A DNA stretch of 64,000 nucleotides, taken from positions 62,001 through 126,000 of the forward strand of contig NZ_JH376592.1 of assembly GCF_000233955.1 (NCBI RefSeq), given 5' to 3'. Position 1 is the first letter of the stretch. The number at the start of each line of letters is the position of its first letter. Below are positions 44,051-53,221 of the stretch, one piece after another. Under the pieces are notes generated by a model. That model was not told the DNA's origin, ran no database searches, and saw only the letters and a list, made by a program, of their open reading frames with translations. The position numbers and the translations under genes are program-made. Origin of the DNA: Paraprevotella clara YIT 11840 (GTDB lineage Bacteria; Bacteroidota; Bacteroidia; Bacteroidales; Bacteroidaceae).

Positions 44051-44257
44051 TCAGGCCTCTTTTTCGCCCGATTCCAGTATTTTCTTGATTTCTTCGTCCG
44101 TTGCATAAAGCTTCTCGCGGCAGAATGCCACCAAGCGTTGCGCTTCCTTCAGTTCCCCGGCCAACCGGTCGATGCCGGTTTCGTTGGCCTCTATCCGGCG
44201 CACCAATTCTTCCAAGCGCGCCATGGCTTCCTCGTATGACAAGTTTTCTTTCTTCAT
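44051..44257 (-). CDS. xseB: Exodeoxyribonuclease VII small subunit
   Basis: A 68-residue helical hairpin protein: YEEAMARLEELVRRIEANETGIDRLAGELKEAQRLVAFCREKL is the family core, in which the two helices pack on the large subunit. The ATG at 44257 is chosen; an upstream ATG would overlap xseA. It follows xseA by 10 bp. Confidence 0.95.
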   Translation of the reverse strand: MKKENLSYEEAMARLEELVRRIEANETGIDRLAGELKEAQRLVAFCREKLYATDEEIKKILESGEKEA

Positions 44258-44267
44258 ATACCTTATC

Positions 44268-45563
44268 TTATTGTACGACTGAGCGGATCTCACCTTCCGC
44301 CAAACAGGTCGTGATTTCTTCTCCTCCTTTCAGTTCCGAAGCTTTCCGCACCAACTTTCCACCGCAAAACGTCATGCTGTATCCCCTTTTAAGCAACAAG
44401 ACGGGGTCGGCAGCCTCGCATTTCTGTTGCAGGAGCTGCAAGCGGAACCGCTCGCGCTCCATGCGCACGGGAATACCGCGCCCTATCCGCCCGGCATACA
44501 GGTCGAGGCGATGGCGTTCGTCGGAAAGGCGTTGCCGTCCGGCATGGAACAGGCATGTGGCCATCTGCTCCAACCTGCGCTCCCCACGGGTACGCACCTG
44601 CAGGGCTGCCGCCGACAATCGGGCGGACAAACGCTCCACGCGCAAACGCTCACCCTCCATGCGCCCCTGGGCCTGCTGTTGGATTTCGCGTGCCACAGCC
44701 TCCAGACGCGAGGCCGCCTCCAACTGGTGATGGATGAGAAAAGCTGCAGCAGCCGTAGGGGTCTTCACCCGCGTATGGGCCACGATGTCTATCACCGTGT
44801 CGTCACGTTCATGTCCGATGCCGGTTATCACCGGTAAAGGAAACTGTGCACAAGCCGCTGCCAGCAAATAGGTGTCGAAGCCGGACAAGTCACTGGTTGC
44901 CCCTCCGCCCCGGATAATCACCACGGCATCCCAGTCGTCCTGCCGGGCCATAACGGCATCCAACGCCGCCAACACCGATGATTCCACATGTTCGCCCTGC
45001 ATCACGGCAGGGAAAAGCCGGACGGTGAAACGCAGGCGATAGTCATTGCGGAGCAACTGGTTGCAGAAATCACCGTAACCGGCGGCTGTGGCCGACGAAA
45101 TGACGGCTATACGGTTGGCCGACAACGGCAAAGACAATTCCTTGTTGTCGTTCAGAATGCCGTCCGCCTCCAAGCGTGCCAGAATCTCCCTGCGCAGACG
45201 CGCCATGTCGCCCAACGTATAGGCCGGATCGATGTCCGTCACGGTCAGCGAATAGCCATAAAGTTCATGAAAGGTGACCCCGACCTTGACCAAAACCTTC
45301 AGTCCCGGTGATAAAGTCCGCCCCGTCTCCCGTTCGAACATGGGTTTCAGCAGACGGTACATCCCGGCCCAAATCACACCGCGAGCTTTGGCCACCAAGT
45401 CACGGCCGTTCACGGACTTCTGCACGAACTCCAGATAACAATGGCCGTTGTAAGCCTCGCGTACCTCGCTCAGTTCGGCCTGCAACCAATATTCGGCCTG
45501 CAACGTACGTTCCAGCGTACCGCGCACCAGCCCATTCAATTCATATAGTGTCAATGCCTCCAT
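44268..45563 (-). CDS. xseA: Exodeoxyribonuclease VII large subunit
   Basis: A 431-residue nuclease subunit that degrades single-stranded DNA with XseB. In order: an N-terminal OB fold (about 1-100, WLQAELSEVREAYNGHCYLEFVQ), the catalytic domain (about 120-320, with IAVISSATAAGYGDF, DDWDAVVIIRGGGATSDLSGFD and PVITGIGHERDDTVIDIVAHTRVKTPTAAA) and a coiled-coil tail with a C-terminal segment beginning LKRGYSMTFCGGKLVRKASEL. Start 45563 avoids overlap with mnmA, which ends 1 bp upstream. Confidence 0.95.
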   Translation of the reverse strand: MEALTLYELNGLVRGTLERTLQAEYWLQAELSEVREAYNGHCYLEFVQKSVNGRDLVAKARGVIWAGMYRLLKPMFERETGRTLSPGLKVLVKVGVTFHELYGYSLTVTDIDPAYTLGDMARLRREILARLEADGILNDNKELSLPLSANRIAVISSATAAGYGDFCNQLLRNDYRLRFTVRLFPAVMQGEHVESSVLAALDAVMARQDDWDAVVIIRGGGATSDLSGFDTYLLAAACAQFPLPVITGIGHERDDTVIDIVAHTRVKTPTAAAAFLIHHQLEAASRLEAVAREIQQQAQGRMEGERLRVERLSARLSAAALQVRTRGERRLEQMATCLFHAGRQRLSDERHRLDLYAGRIGRGIPVRMERERFRLQLLQQKCEAADPVLLLKRGYSMTFCGGKLVRKASELKGGEEITTCLAEGEIRSVVQ

Positions 45564-45564
45564 C

Positions 45565-46701
45565 TCAGTCTTCCAAATAAGCTTGCAGCCCCCGTTGCGA
45601 ACCGATGTAGGCACCGCCTGCCATCTTGTCACCGACGTAGAACACGGCCGACTGGCCGGGTGTCACAGCCGAAGCCTTCTCCTTGAAACGCACCAACCAC
45701 AAATTCTCGCCGCCTCCTTCTTCCGGAAACCGGTTTTTCACTTGGCGTACACTGCACGGTATCGGACGGCTGCGATAACGGATGCGCACGGAAAGCTGCC
45801 CGTCGGCCCAATCGGCCTCGGACGAGATGCGCCCCCCGCAAACCAACATGGCACACGCCTCAAGATTTTCCGCATCGCCCAACATCACCGTATTCTTCCG
45901 GGCATTCAGCCTCAACACGTAGGCCGGCTTGCCCAAGGCAATGCCCAACCCCTTACGCTGCCCCACCGTGAAATACGGAAAACCGCAGTGTGTACCGATG
46001 ACGCGCCCCTGTACGTCGACAAACTTGCCTTCGCCCACGCGCCGATCCAAGTCGGGCACTTGTTCCCGCAGAAACTCACGGTAATCCTTGTCTATGAAAC
46101 AGACCTCCATCGACTCTCCGCCGCGGGCTTTCATCTCAAATCCCTTCCGTGCCAGATAGCCCCGCACGTCTTCCTTCCGCAGTGCACCCAAAGGGAAAAT
46201 ACAGCGCGACAACACGTCCTGCCCCAGTCGCCAAAGGAAATAGGACTGGTCTTTCTTCCCGTCCACACCGCAATACAATCCGTAACGGCCGCCTTCTTCC
46301 TTCACCCTCACATAGTGTCCCGTGGCGATATAATCGCAACCCAACTTATCCGCCCACTCTGCCAACACGCGGAACTTGAACGCGGGATTGCACATCACAC
46401 AGGGATTCGGCGTACGCCCGGCAAGATATTCATCCACAAAATTACGGACCACGATGTCCTTAAAGGCCGTCCGCTCGTCGGCTACATAATGGGCGATGCC
46501 CAAACGGGCGGCCAAAGCCCGGGCATCTTGTATGAAATCGGGATACTCTTGTCCCGTATCGGCAAACTGGCGCGGCAGATCCCACACGCGCATCGTCACG
46601 CCCACCACTTCGTAGCCTTCGTCCAACAACATCAGGCACACCGCCGAACTGTCGATGCCACCCGACATGCCGACCAATACCTTCTTTCTTTCATGTTCCA
46701 T
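45565..46701 (-). CDS. mnmA: tRNA-specific 2-thiouridylase
   Basis: A 378-residue enzyme that installs the 2-thio group of wobble uridine in tRNAs for Lys, Glu and Gln. It has the PP-loop [15 protein letters not shown] near the start, the catalytic Cys in [21 protein letters not shown], and the second Cys in [15 protein letters not shown]-terminal beta domains follow ([12 protein letters not shown]). It is first in the mnmA-xseA-xseB operon. A -7 element lies at 46729-46736. Confidence 0.95.
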   Translation of the reverse strand: MEHERKKVLVGMSGGIDSSAVCLMLLDEGYEVVGVTMRVWDLPRQFADTGQEYPDFIQDARALAARLGIAHYVADERTAFKDIVVRNFVDEYLAGRTPNPCVMCNPAFKFRVLAEWADKLGCDYIATGHYVRVKEEGGRYGLYCGVDGKKDQSYFLWRLGQDVLSRCIFPLGALRKEDVRGYLARKGFEMKARGGESMEVCFIDKDYREFLREQVPDLDRRVGEGKFVDVQGRVIGTHCGFPYFTVGQRKGLGIALGKPAYVLRLNARKNTVMLGDAENLEACAMLVCGGRISSEADWADGQLSVRIRYRSRPIPCSVRQVKNRFPEEGGGENLWLVRFKEKASAVTPGQSAVFYVGDKMAGGAYIGSQRGLQAYLED

Positions 46702-46728
46702 ATCTGTTAGCGTGAAAGTCCTTTTACA

Positions 46729-46736
46729 CAAAAGTA
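46729..46736 (-). promoter_or_regulatory. -7 element of the mnmA operon
   Basis: TACTTTTG on the minus strand, 28 bp before the ATG. Confidence 0.5.
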
Positions 46737-46821
46737 CGAAGAAAAAAATAAAGTAAAGGAAAAACCAAGAATTATTTCTGCGTCTTCCGATGTGCTGTGA
46801 GGATTTTTTACACCTCCGGAG

Positions 46822-46909
46822 GAAGCCGAATCATTCTGCAGAGAACGGAAAATCAATCTCAGCCAAACGAAAAATCAATCTCTTGAGATTGATTTTCAAA
46901 TCTGCGGAA
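46822..46909. repeat. 22-bp-period intergenic repeat, copy 4
   Basis: Four 22-nt units lie at 46822-46843, 46844-46865, 46866-46887 and 46888-46909. Two begin AACG and contain AAATCAATCTC. Units 3 and 4 together form a hairpin: AAAATCAATCTC-TT-GAGATTGATTTT. Confidence 0.6.
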
Positions 46910-47042
46910 GATAAAAAGAGGAACAAATAGGATTTATAAGTCTTTCATTTATTAGCACTTACGTCCCATAAGCAGAAAAACGGCACAAAAAGGTTACCCG
47001 TAAATATAATTCAAGAGAACAGCTACGTCAAAGGGCTGACTG

Positions 47043-47144
47043 TCACATTCCCTTCCGCATCTCTTTCTTGTCCTGAATCCAAAAATAAACACCACCGACA
47101 ATGGCTATTACAGATACCAATGCACTCATAATAATTGCACCCAT
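47043..47144 (-). CDS. 33-residue single-pass membrane protein
   Basis: MGAIIMSALVSVIAIVGGVY followed by FWIQDKKEMRKGM: one hydrophobic helix with a basic C-terminus. A ribosome site (AGGAAG) lies 8 bp before the ATG. It overlaps the end of the DUF6722 gene by 19 bp in another frame, suggesting translational coupling. It is too short for standard gene calls. I know no function. Confidence 0.6.
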   Translation of the reverse strand: MGAIIMSALVSVIAIVGGVYFWIQDKKEMRKGM

Positions 47145-47332
47145 AACTCACTTCCTTTCTTTTTATCCCGTACAAGCCAAAGCCCTACGCTCAAAGTCAC
47201 CACCACAGAAAAAGAGACCGACAAATAAAGAATCCACGAATTACCCATATCCGTAATAATAGAGGATAAAAGTACAGCCGTAACCAAATATTTGGCTATA
47301 TCCATCAACCATTTGCCAAGCTCCTTTCTCAT
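47126..47332 (-). CDS. DUF6722-like small membrane protein
   Basis: A 68-residue protein with two hydrophobic segments (about 13-28 and 33-53) and a charged end (RDKKKGSELWVQLL). The N-terminus RKELGKWLMDIAKYLVTAVLLSS matches my recollection of DUF6722 proteins of Bacteroidales. Function unknown. It is paired with the 33-residue protein that overlaps its 3' end. Confidence 0.75.
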   Translation of the reverse strand: MRKELGKWLMDIAKYLVTAVLLSSIITDMGNSWILYLSVSFSVVVTLSVGLWLVRDKKKGSELWVQLL

Positions 47333-47430
47333 ATTGCAAACATACGAAAAAAAATGTATCTACACTATGATTCCATACAAAAAACATATCTTTCTTTTGT
47401 ATTTGCTAAAAAAATGGTACGGGGTTCTAT

Positions 47431-47474
47431 ATACGAAAGGCCGCTTTCCCTTGGAGGAAAGCGGCCTTTCGTAT
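47431..47474. terminator. Strong hairpin terminator after the mmd operon
   Basis: A perfect 19-bp stem pairs 47431-47449 (ATACGAAAGGCCGCTTTCC) with 47456-47474 around a 6-nt loop. It ends the decarboxylase operon 22 bp after the mmdB stop. Confidence 0.88.
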
Positions 47475-47496
47475 CGTCTGACGGCTCGTGCCCAAG

Positions 47497-48651
47497 TTAG
47501 CTCAAGAAGCCCAACAGCACACCGGCAGCCACGGCCGAGCCTATCACACCGGCCACGTTCGGCCCCATGGCATGCATCAACAGGTAATTCTTGGAATCGT
47601 ATTCCAATCCTAAATTTTGCGAAATACGGGCAGCCATCGGTACGGCGGATACGCCCGCATTACCGATAAGCGGATTGATTTTCTTGTGTTTCGGCAAGAA
47701 CAGGTTGAAGAACTTGACGAACAACACGCCGGAAGCTGTGGCGATGATAAAAGCCAACGCACCGAGGAAGAAAATCTTGATGGTATCGAACGTCAGGAAC
47801 TCACTGGCCTGCGTGGAACATCCCACCGTAAGGCCGAGCAACATCACGATCACATCGTTCAACGCACTACCGGCCGTCTTGGCCAGACGGGTGGTCTTCG
47901 TACTTTCTTTCAGCAAATTACCGAAAAACAGCATACCCAACAACGGCAAGCCTGAAGGCACGATAAACGTGGTCAGCAACAGACCGACGATGGGGAAGAT
48001 GATTTTTTCGGTCTGCGACACCTGACGGGCGGGTTTCATGCGTATCACGCGCTCTTTTTTCGTGGTGAGCAAGCGCATCAAGGGCGGCTGAATGACCGGC
48101 ACCAAAGCCATGTAGGAATAGGCGCACACGGCAATGGCCCCCATCAGGTTCGGCGAGAGTTTGGAAGACAAGAAGATGGCCGTAGGCCCGTCGGCTCCTC
48201 CGATGATGGCGATGCCCGCCGCCTGGTTAGGCTCGAATCCCAAGGCCAAGGCTATCATATAAGCCCCGAAAATACCGAATTGGGCGGCAGCACCGACCAG
48301 CAAAAGCTTCGGGTTGGCTATCAGCGCCGAGAAATCCGTCATGGCACCGATACCGAGGAAGACCAAAGGTGGGTACCACCCGGCTTTCACACCCTGATAG
48401 AAGAAATTCAACACGGAATTATCCTCGTAAAGCCCGACTTCCAGCCCTACGGCTTTAAAAGGAATATTTCCTAAAATAATACCCAAACCGATAGGAATCA
48501 AAAGCAAAGGCTCGAAATCCTTCTTGATGGCCAGCCATAAGAAGAACGCACCGACCAGAATCATAATCCAATTCCCCATCTCGGCATTCGCAAATCCCGT
48601 ATAAGTGAGGAAGTCGGACAATTTTGTTCCAATGAAATCAAATACTTCCAT
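47497..48651 (-). CDS. mmdB: Na+-translocating decarboxylase beta subunit
   Basis: A 384-residue polytopic membrane protein, the sodium channel part of biotin-dependent decarboxylases. Family motifs: PPLVFLGIGAMTDFSALIANPK, IAIIGGADGPTAIFLSSKLSP, CAYSYMALVPVIQPP, and the C-terminal NPLIGNAGVSAVPMAARISQ with HAMGPNVAGVIGSAVAAG. It couples decarboxylation of carboxybiotin to export of Na+. From the neighbours the substrate is methylmalonyl-CoA rather than oxaloacetate. It starts 4 bp after mmdC. Confidence 0.93.
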   Translation of the reverse strand: MEVFDFIGTKLSDFLTYTGFANAEMGNWIMILVGAFFLWLAIKKDFEPLLLIPIGLGIILGNIPFKAVGLEVGLYEDNSVLNFFYQGVKAGWYPPLVFLGIGAMTDFSALIANPKLLLVGAAAQFGIFGAYMIALALGFEPNQAAGIAIIGGADGPTAIFLSSKLSPNLMGAIAVCAYSYMALVPVIQPPLMRLLTTKKERVIRMKPARQVSQTEKIIFPIVGLLLTTFIVPSGLPLLGMLFFGNLLKESTKTTRLAKTAGSALNDVIVMLLGLTVGCSTQASEFLTFDTIKIFFLGALAFIIATASGVLFVKFFNLFLPKHKKINPLIGNAGVSAVPMAARISQNLGLEYDSKNYLLMHAMGPNVAGVIGSAVAAGVLLGFLS

Positions 48652-48655
48652 AGTC

Positions 48656-49099
48656 CTAACCGATTGTTACCAACATTGCACCTTCACGCACCGAGTCTCC
48701 CTTGTTTACATGCACGGCTGTCACCGTACCGTCGCACTCGGCGTTGATATTGTTTTCCATTTTCATGGCTTCGAGCACCACTACGGTCTGTCCTTTCTTG
48801 ACAGCTTGTCCCACAGTGACCGCCACAGCATTCACCGTACCGGGCAGAGGAGCACGGACGGCAGTACCGTTGCCTGCCGGGACTTCGGGTTGCGCAACCG
48901 GAGCGGCAGCCGGAGTGACCGGACCGTGGTGCACATGGGCTACCGGACGTATCACCGGTTTATGCGTCAGGTGCATCGGACGTTCCATCTCCACTTCAAA
49001 CGGAATCCCGTTCACTTCCACTTTGGCCATATTGCCTTCCACATCGTTTATCTTCACCGTATATTCGGCTCCCTTTACCTTATATTTATATTCTTTCAT
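48656..49099 (-). CDS. mmdC: Biotin carboxyl carrier protein of the decarboxylase
   Basis: A 147-residue carrier. The N-terminal 45 residues are a small beta unit (YKVKGAEYTVKINDVEGNMAKVEVNG). A Pro/Ala/His-rich flexible linker (about 48-80) leads to the biotinyl domain with Lys113 in LEAMKMENN as the biotin site. It carries CO2 from the carboxyltransferase MmdA to the membrane beta subunit. Confidence 0.93.
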   Translation of the reverse strand: MKEYKYKVKGAEYTVKINDVEGNMAKVEVNGIPFEVEMERPMHLTHKPVIRPVAHVHHGPVTPAAAPVAQPEVPAGNGTAVRAPLPGTVNAVAVTVGQAVKKGQTVVVLEAMKMENNINAECDGTVTAVHVNKGDSVREGAMLVTIG

Positions 49100-49137
49100 G
49101 ATGATTCTTTTTATTGATTAGACTTAAACAAATGATT

Positions 49138-50100
49138 TTACTCCGGCCACTCGCGCATGGTGTATCCTTTCGCATTCCATTCCGAGTGCTCCTCGGTGTG
49201 ATAGGTCAGCACATTGCTTTCCACGTCATGCACGTCTTCTTCATAATCACGGAGCGCCATGGCTATGACGGCCATATACACTTTCATGTCCACGCCCTTA
49301 GTCTCCAGTCCCTGCTTGGCCATGACAGCGGCTTTGTCCGCCTGGTCGTGGAGCGCACGGATGGCTCTCACGCGAGCCATCTTGGAGAATAAGGCCACCA
49401 TGTAACCGAACAAACGGAAAAAGACATAAAGGGCAAGCAGACAACCGAACACGACTCCCATCGCCATGATAGACATGGCCACGCCGTAGGGGTCTTTCTC
49501 TTTGAATTCCGCCACCTTATCCTGTACCTTTCCCTGCCCCACGTTCGGAGCTCCCGGAGTCACTTCGTTCGCATCGAGCACTACCCATACGTAGGTCTCG
49601 CTCTCGGAATCATATACCCGGGCGTAAGACTGGTTTTCGGCCAAAGGCGGTACGGTGATGGAATCGAGCAACGTCTTACCGTTTCCGTCAAACAAGGCGA
49701 TGAAGTTTTCCTCGCCTTCCTTCAAGGTGAAGTTCGTGTGCAATGTGCCCAGGTTGGTTTGTCCGTCGGCGAAGAACACGATGCGCTGCTGGGCGGTCAA
49801 GTTCGTCCGTTCGTCACCTTTCGGTATCAACGACATCAACTTGACGCGTTCCGGCACGGAAAGTCCTTTGTTCAAAGCCTCACGATTCGTAGTCAGGTAA
49901 CAACTACGGAGATTGTTGGTTCCCCATGAAGTATTGGCAATCTCAATCCATCCCGTACGTTCGCCGTACTCATCTATGAGACCGTCCGTATTGGAGACTA
50001 CCACTTCATTGATTTTGAAACTGAAGGCGCCCTGCCCGAAAGCAGCGACCACAGCCGTCAAACCAACAAGGATTCCTAAAAATCTTCTGTGTAACATCAT
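49138..50100 (-). CDS. mmdD: OadG-type subunit fused to a lamin-tail domain
   Basis: A 320-residue protein. A signal (LGILVGLTAVVAAFGQG) is followed by a periplasmic lamin-tail-like (LTD) beta domain (about 25-185, FKINEVVVSNTDGLIDEYGERTGWIEIAN). One membrane helix comes next (about 207-230, AMSIMAMGVVFGCLLALYVFFRLFG), then a cytosolic tail. The helix and tail fit the small OadG/MmdD subunit, which stabilises the complex. The LTD extension is absent from the classical Veillonella and Klebsiella subunits and may dock to periplasmic or wall components. It sits 15 bp after mmdA. Confidence 0.85.
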   Translation of the reverse strand: MMLHRRFLGILVGLTAVVAAFGQGAFSFKINEVVVSNTDGLIDEYGERTGWIEIANTSWGTNNLRSCYLTTNREALNKGLSVPERVKLMSLIPKGDERTNLTAQQRIVFFADGQTNLGTLHTNFTLKEGEENFIALFDGNGKTLLDSITVPPLAENQSYARVYDSESETYVWVVLDANEVTPGAPNVGQGKVQDKVAEFKEKDPYGVAMSIMAMGVVFGCLLALYVFFRLFGYMVALFSKMARVRAIRALHDQADKAAVMAKQGLETKGVDMKVYMAVIAMALRDYEEDVHDVESNVLTYHTEEHSEWNAKGYTMREWPE

Positions 50101-50115
50101 TTTTATATTATCGGA

Positions 50116-51669
50116 TTACAATGGAATATTCCCATGCTTCTTCACGGGGTTCAATAATTTCTTGGTCTGCAACTGGGCCAACGCGCGAATGACACGGAAA
50201 CGTGTGTTGCGCGGCTCTATCACATCGTCGATGTAACCGTACTTGGCTGCCTGGTAAGGATTAGTGAAAAGTTTGTTATACTCGGCTTCCTTCTCTTCCA
50301 GAAAGGCTTTCGGGTCTTCGGCTTCCTTGGCATCCTTGGCGTACAATACGGCCACGGCCCCGGAAGCTCCCATCACCGCGATTTCCGCCGACGGCCATGC
50401 GTAATTGATATCTCCGCGCAGTTGCTTACAACTCATCACGATATGGGAGCCGCCATAGCTCTTACGCAGGGTCACCGTCACCTTAGGCACGGTGGCTTCT
50501 CCGTAGGCATACAACAACTTCGCCCCGTGCAATATCACAGCGTTATACTCCTGCCCCGTACCCGGCAGGAAGCCCGGCACGTCTACCAAAGTCACCAACG
50601 GGATATTGAAAGCATCGCAGAAACGCACGAAACGCGCCCCCTTACGGCTGGCATTGCAGTCGAGCACACCGGCATAGCACTTCGGTTGGTTGGCCACCAC
50701 GCCCACGCTCTGCCCGTTGAAGCGGGCAAAGCCCACGATGATATTCTTGGCATAATCGGGCTGCACCTCAAAAAACTCGCCGTTGTCCACTATCGCCCCG
50801 ATGACTTCGTACATATCGTACGCTTGATTCGGATTGTCCGGAATGATTTCATTGAGAAAATCCTCCAGACGGTTAATCGGGTCGGTACATTCCAGACGGG
50901 GAGCCTCTTCCATATTATTCTGGGGAATATAACTGATGAGGGTACGAATCATTTGCATGGCCTCTTCTTCCGTTTCGGCCGTGAAGTGCGTCACACCGGA
51001 TTTCGTGGCGTGCACGCTCGCGCCGCCCAAATCTTCTTGCGACACATCCTCGCCCGTCACTGTCTTGACTACCTTCGGCCCGGTGAGGAACATATAAGAG
51101 GTGTTCTCCATCATCAGGATGAAATCGGTCAGTGCCGGAGAATATACCGCTCCGCCTGCACACGGACCGAAAATGCCGGAAATCTGAGGAATCACACCGG
51201 ATGCCTCGATATTACGCTGGAAGATATTGGCATAGCCGCCCAAAGCGTTGATACCTTCCTGGATACGTGCGCCGCCCGAATCATTGATACCGATACAAGG
51301 CGCACCCATTTTCATGGCCTGATCCATCACCTTACAGATTTTCTCGGCCATGGTCTCAGACAAAGAGCCTCCGTTCACCGTGAAGTCCTGGGCAAATACA
51401 TAAACCAGACGCCCGTCGATAGTGCCGCTTCCGGTCACTACCCCGTCTCCCAAATATTGTTTCTTCTCCATGCCGAAGTTGGTGCAACGATGAAGCTTGA
51501 ACATGTCCATTTCCTCGAAACTGCCTTCATCCAGCAACATGTCGATACGCTCGCGAGCCGTATATTTACCTCTCGCATGTTGTTTTTCTATGGCCTTCTC
51601 GCCTCCTCCCATGCGCGCTTTGGCACGGAGCTCCACTAATTCCTTGATTCTCTCTAACTGATTACTCAT
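50116..51669 (-). CDS. mmdA: Methylmalonyl-CoA decarboxylase alpha (carboxyltransferase) subunit
   Basis: A 517-residue acyl-CoA carboxyltransferase with two crotonase-like halves. Seen: [15 protein letters not shown], the CoA-binding [38 protein letters not shown] in the first half, and [28 protein letters not shown] with [15 protein letters not shown] in the second. It moves the carboxyl group of methylmalonyl-CoA to biotin on MmdC, releasing propionyl-CoA. The same fold serves propionyl-CoA carboxylase; the linked sodium-pump genes favour decarboxylation. Confidence 0.93.
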   Translation of the reverse strand: MSNQLERIKELVELRAKARMGGGEKAIEKQHARGKYTARERIDMLLDEGSFEEMDMFKLHRCTNFGMEKKQYLGDGVVTGSGTIDGRLVYVFAQDFTVNGGSLSETMAEKICKVMDQAMKMGAPCIGINDSGGARIQEGINALGGYANIFQRNIEASGVIPQISGIFGPCAGGAVYSPALTDFILMMENTSYMFLTGPKVVKTVTGEDVSQEDLGGASVHATKSGVTHFTAETEEEAMQMIRTLISYIPQNNMEEAPRLECTDPINRLEDFLNEIIPDNPNQAYDMYEVIGAIVDNGEFFEVQPDYAKNIIVGFARFNGQSVGVVANQPKCYAGVLDCNASRKGARFVRFCDAFNIPLVTLVDVPGFLPGTGQEYNAVILHGAKLLYAYGEATVPKVTVTLRKSYGGSHIVMSCKQLRGDINYAWPSAEIAVMGASGAVAVLYAKDAKEAEDPKAFLEEKEAEYNKLFTNPYQAAKYGYIDDVIEPRNTRFRVIRALAQLQTKKLLNPVKKHGNIPL

Positions 51670-51747
51670 GATACTTAATATGATTTAAGAAATACTATCT
51701 GCTACCTGTCCGCCTCACTTTGGCGGTTGAGTATTGCCATGCTGCAA

Positions 51748-51777
51748 CAAAGGTACTAAAAAAGAATTTCCATCAAG
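51748..51777 (-). promoter_or_regulatory. Promoter of the mmd operon
   Basis: On the minus strand: CTTG (51777-51774), 18-nt spacer, TACCTTTG (51755-51748). Leader of about 70 nt to mmdA. Confidence 0.6.
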
Positions 51778-51835
51778 CCTTTTATGCGGAAAAAATTAGT
51801 CGAAAAAAGATTACCGACCTTACGGGCTTTTTTCG

Positions 51836-51843
51836 TACCTTTG
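51836..51843 (+). promoter_or_regulatory. -7 element of the MATE gene
   Basis: TACCTTTG, 22 bp before the ATG at 51865, divergent from the mmd promoter. Confidence 0.5.
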
Positions 51844-51864
51844 TCTTACTTAAATTAACTTAAT

Positions 51865-53217
51865 ATGTCGAATCCCACTTCACCATTAGATTTAGGAACT
51901 CTTCCCGTCAGCAAGCTACTTAAACAATATGCTTTCCCGGCCATCGTCGCCATGACGGCATCGTCGCTCTACAACATGGTGGATAGTATCTTTATCGGTC
52001 ACGGCGTGGGACCTTTGGCCATCTCCGGCCTGGCACTCACGTTCCCTTTCATGAACTTGTCCGCCGCATTCGGGGCCATGGTCGGAATCGGGGCATCCAC
52101 TTTAATATCCGTACGATTGGGACAACAGGATTACAAAGCCGCACAAGACATCTTCGGCAACGTGGTCACCCTGACCCTGATTCTGGGTGTCTTGTTCAGC
52201 ATTGTGGCGCTGGTCTTTCTCGATCCGATTCTGAGCTTTTTCGGTGCCAGCCCCGCCACACTCCCCTACGCCAGGGAGTACATGGAAATTATTTTGCTGG
52301 GTAACGTCGTCACGCACAGTTTCTTCACTTTCAACGCCATCCTGCGTTCTACGGGGCATCCTCAACTGGCCATGAATGCTACCATCATGGCTGTGGTGGG
52401 AAACACCATTCTCAATCCTATTTTCATCTACGGAATGAACATGGGCATACGCGGTGCCGCTACGGCCACGATTCTGGCACAGATCGTCTCTTTGTTGTGG
52501 CAGGTGAGCGTCTTTCGCCGCCCCAAGGAGCTCATCCAGTTCAAACGCGGCATTTACCGCCTGAAAAAGAAAATCGTCAAAGACACTTTCGCCATCGGCA
52601 TGTCTCCCTTCCTGATGAACAGTTGCGCTTGTCTTGTCGTAATCCTCATTAACCGCGGACTGGGACAGTACGGCGGCGACCTGGCCATCGGTGCGTATGG
52701 TATCGTCAACCGCGTCTTGTTCATCTTCATCATGATTGTCATAGGATTGAACCAAGGCATGCAGCCCATCGCCGGATACAATTACGGTTCGCAGGACTAC
52801 CATCGTGTACTCAAAGTGCTGCGCTATACCCTGCTTTGGGGTACGTTGATTACCACGACCGGTTTTCTCATCGGGGAGTTGCTTCCCGAATTGTGCGTCC
52901 GTGCTTTTACGACCGACGAAGAACTGACCGACATTGCCGTGAGAGGAATGCGTATCGTAGTCATATTCTATCCTTTAATCGGCATGCAAATGGTTACGAC
53001 CAACTTCTTCCAGAGCATAGGACAAGCGAGCAAGAGCATTTTCCTGTCCCTGACACGGCAACTGCTGTTCCTCATCCCCCTGCTTCTGACATTGCCTCAG
53101 TTCTGGGGTGTAAAAGGAGTATGGTTGGCCATGCCTATATCCGATGCCATCGCATGTATAGTAGCCGGAATCATGTTAATTACAGCATACAGAAAATTTA
53201 AAAAATTAGCCGTATAA
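51865..53217 (+). CDS. MATE-family efflux transporter
   Basis: A 450-residue transporter with about 12 membrane helices. Typical early segments: KQYAFPAIVAMTASSLYNMVDSIFIGHGVG and GASTLISVRLGQQ. Second-half features: LNQGMQPIAGYNYGSQDYHRV and MVTTNFFQSIGQASKSIFLS. It should export drugs or other cationic metabolites using Na+ or H+. First in a tight three-gene run with the kinase-like protein and the phosphodiesterase. Confidence 0.93.
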   Translation: MSNPTSPLDLGTLPVSKLLKQYAFPAIVAMTASSLYNMVDSIFIGHGVGPLAISGLALTFPFMNLSAAFGAMVGIGASTLISVRLGQQDYKAAQDIFGNVVTLTLILGVLFSIVALVFLDPILSFFGASPATLPYAREYMEIILLGNVVTHSFFTFNAILRSTGHPQLAMNATIMAVVGNTILNPIFIYGMNMGIRGAATATILAQIVSLLWQVSVFRRPKELIQFKRGIYRLKKKIVKDTFAIGMSPFLMNSCACLVVILINRGLGQYGGDLAIGAYGIVNRVLFIFIMIVIGLNQGMQPIAGYNYGSQDYHRVLKVLRYTLLWGTLITTTGFLIGELLPELCVRAFTTDEELTDIAVRGMRIVVIFYPLIGMQMVTTNFFQSIGQASKSIFLSLTRQLLFLIPLLLTLPQFWGVKGVWLAMPISDAIACIVAGIMLITAYRKFKKLAV

Positions 53218-53221
53218 CGTC

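Larger units (their letters stand above)
46702..47042. other. Gene-free stretch upstream of mnmA
   Basis: This 341-bp gap holds the mnmA promoter and four 22-bp-period units (46822-46909). The remaining 130 bp, next to the small membrane protein genes, show nothing I can name. Confidence 0.55.
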
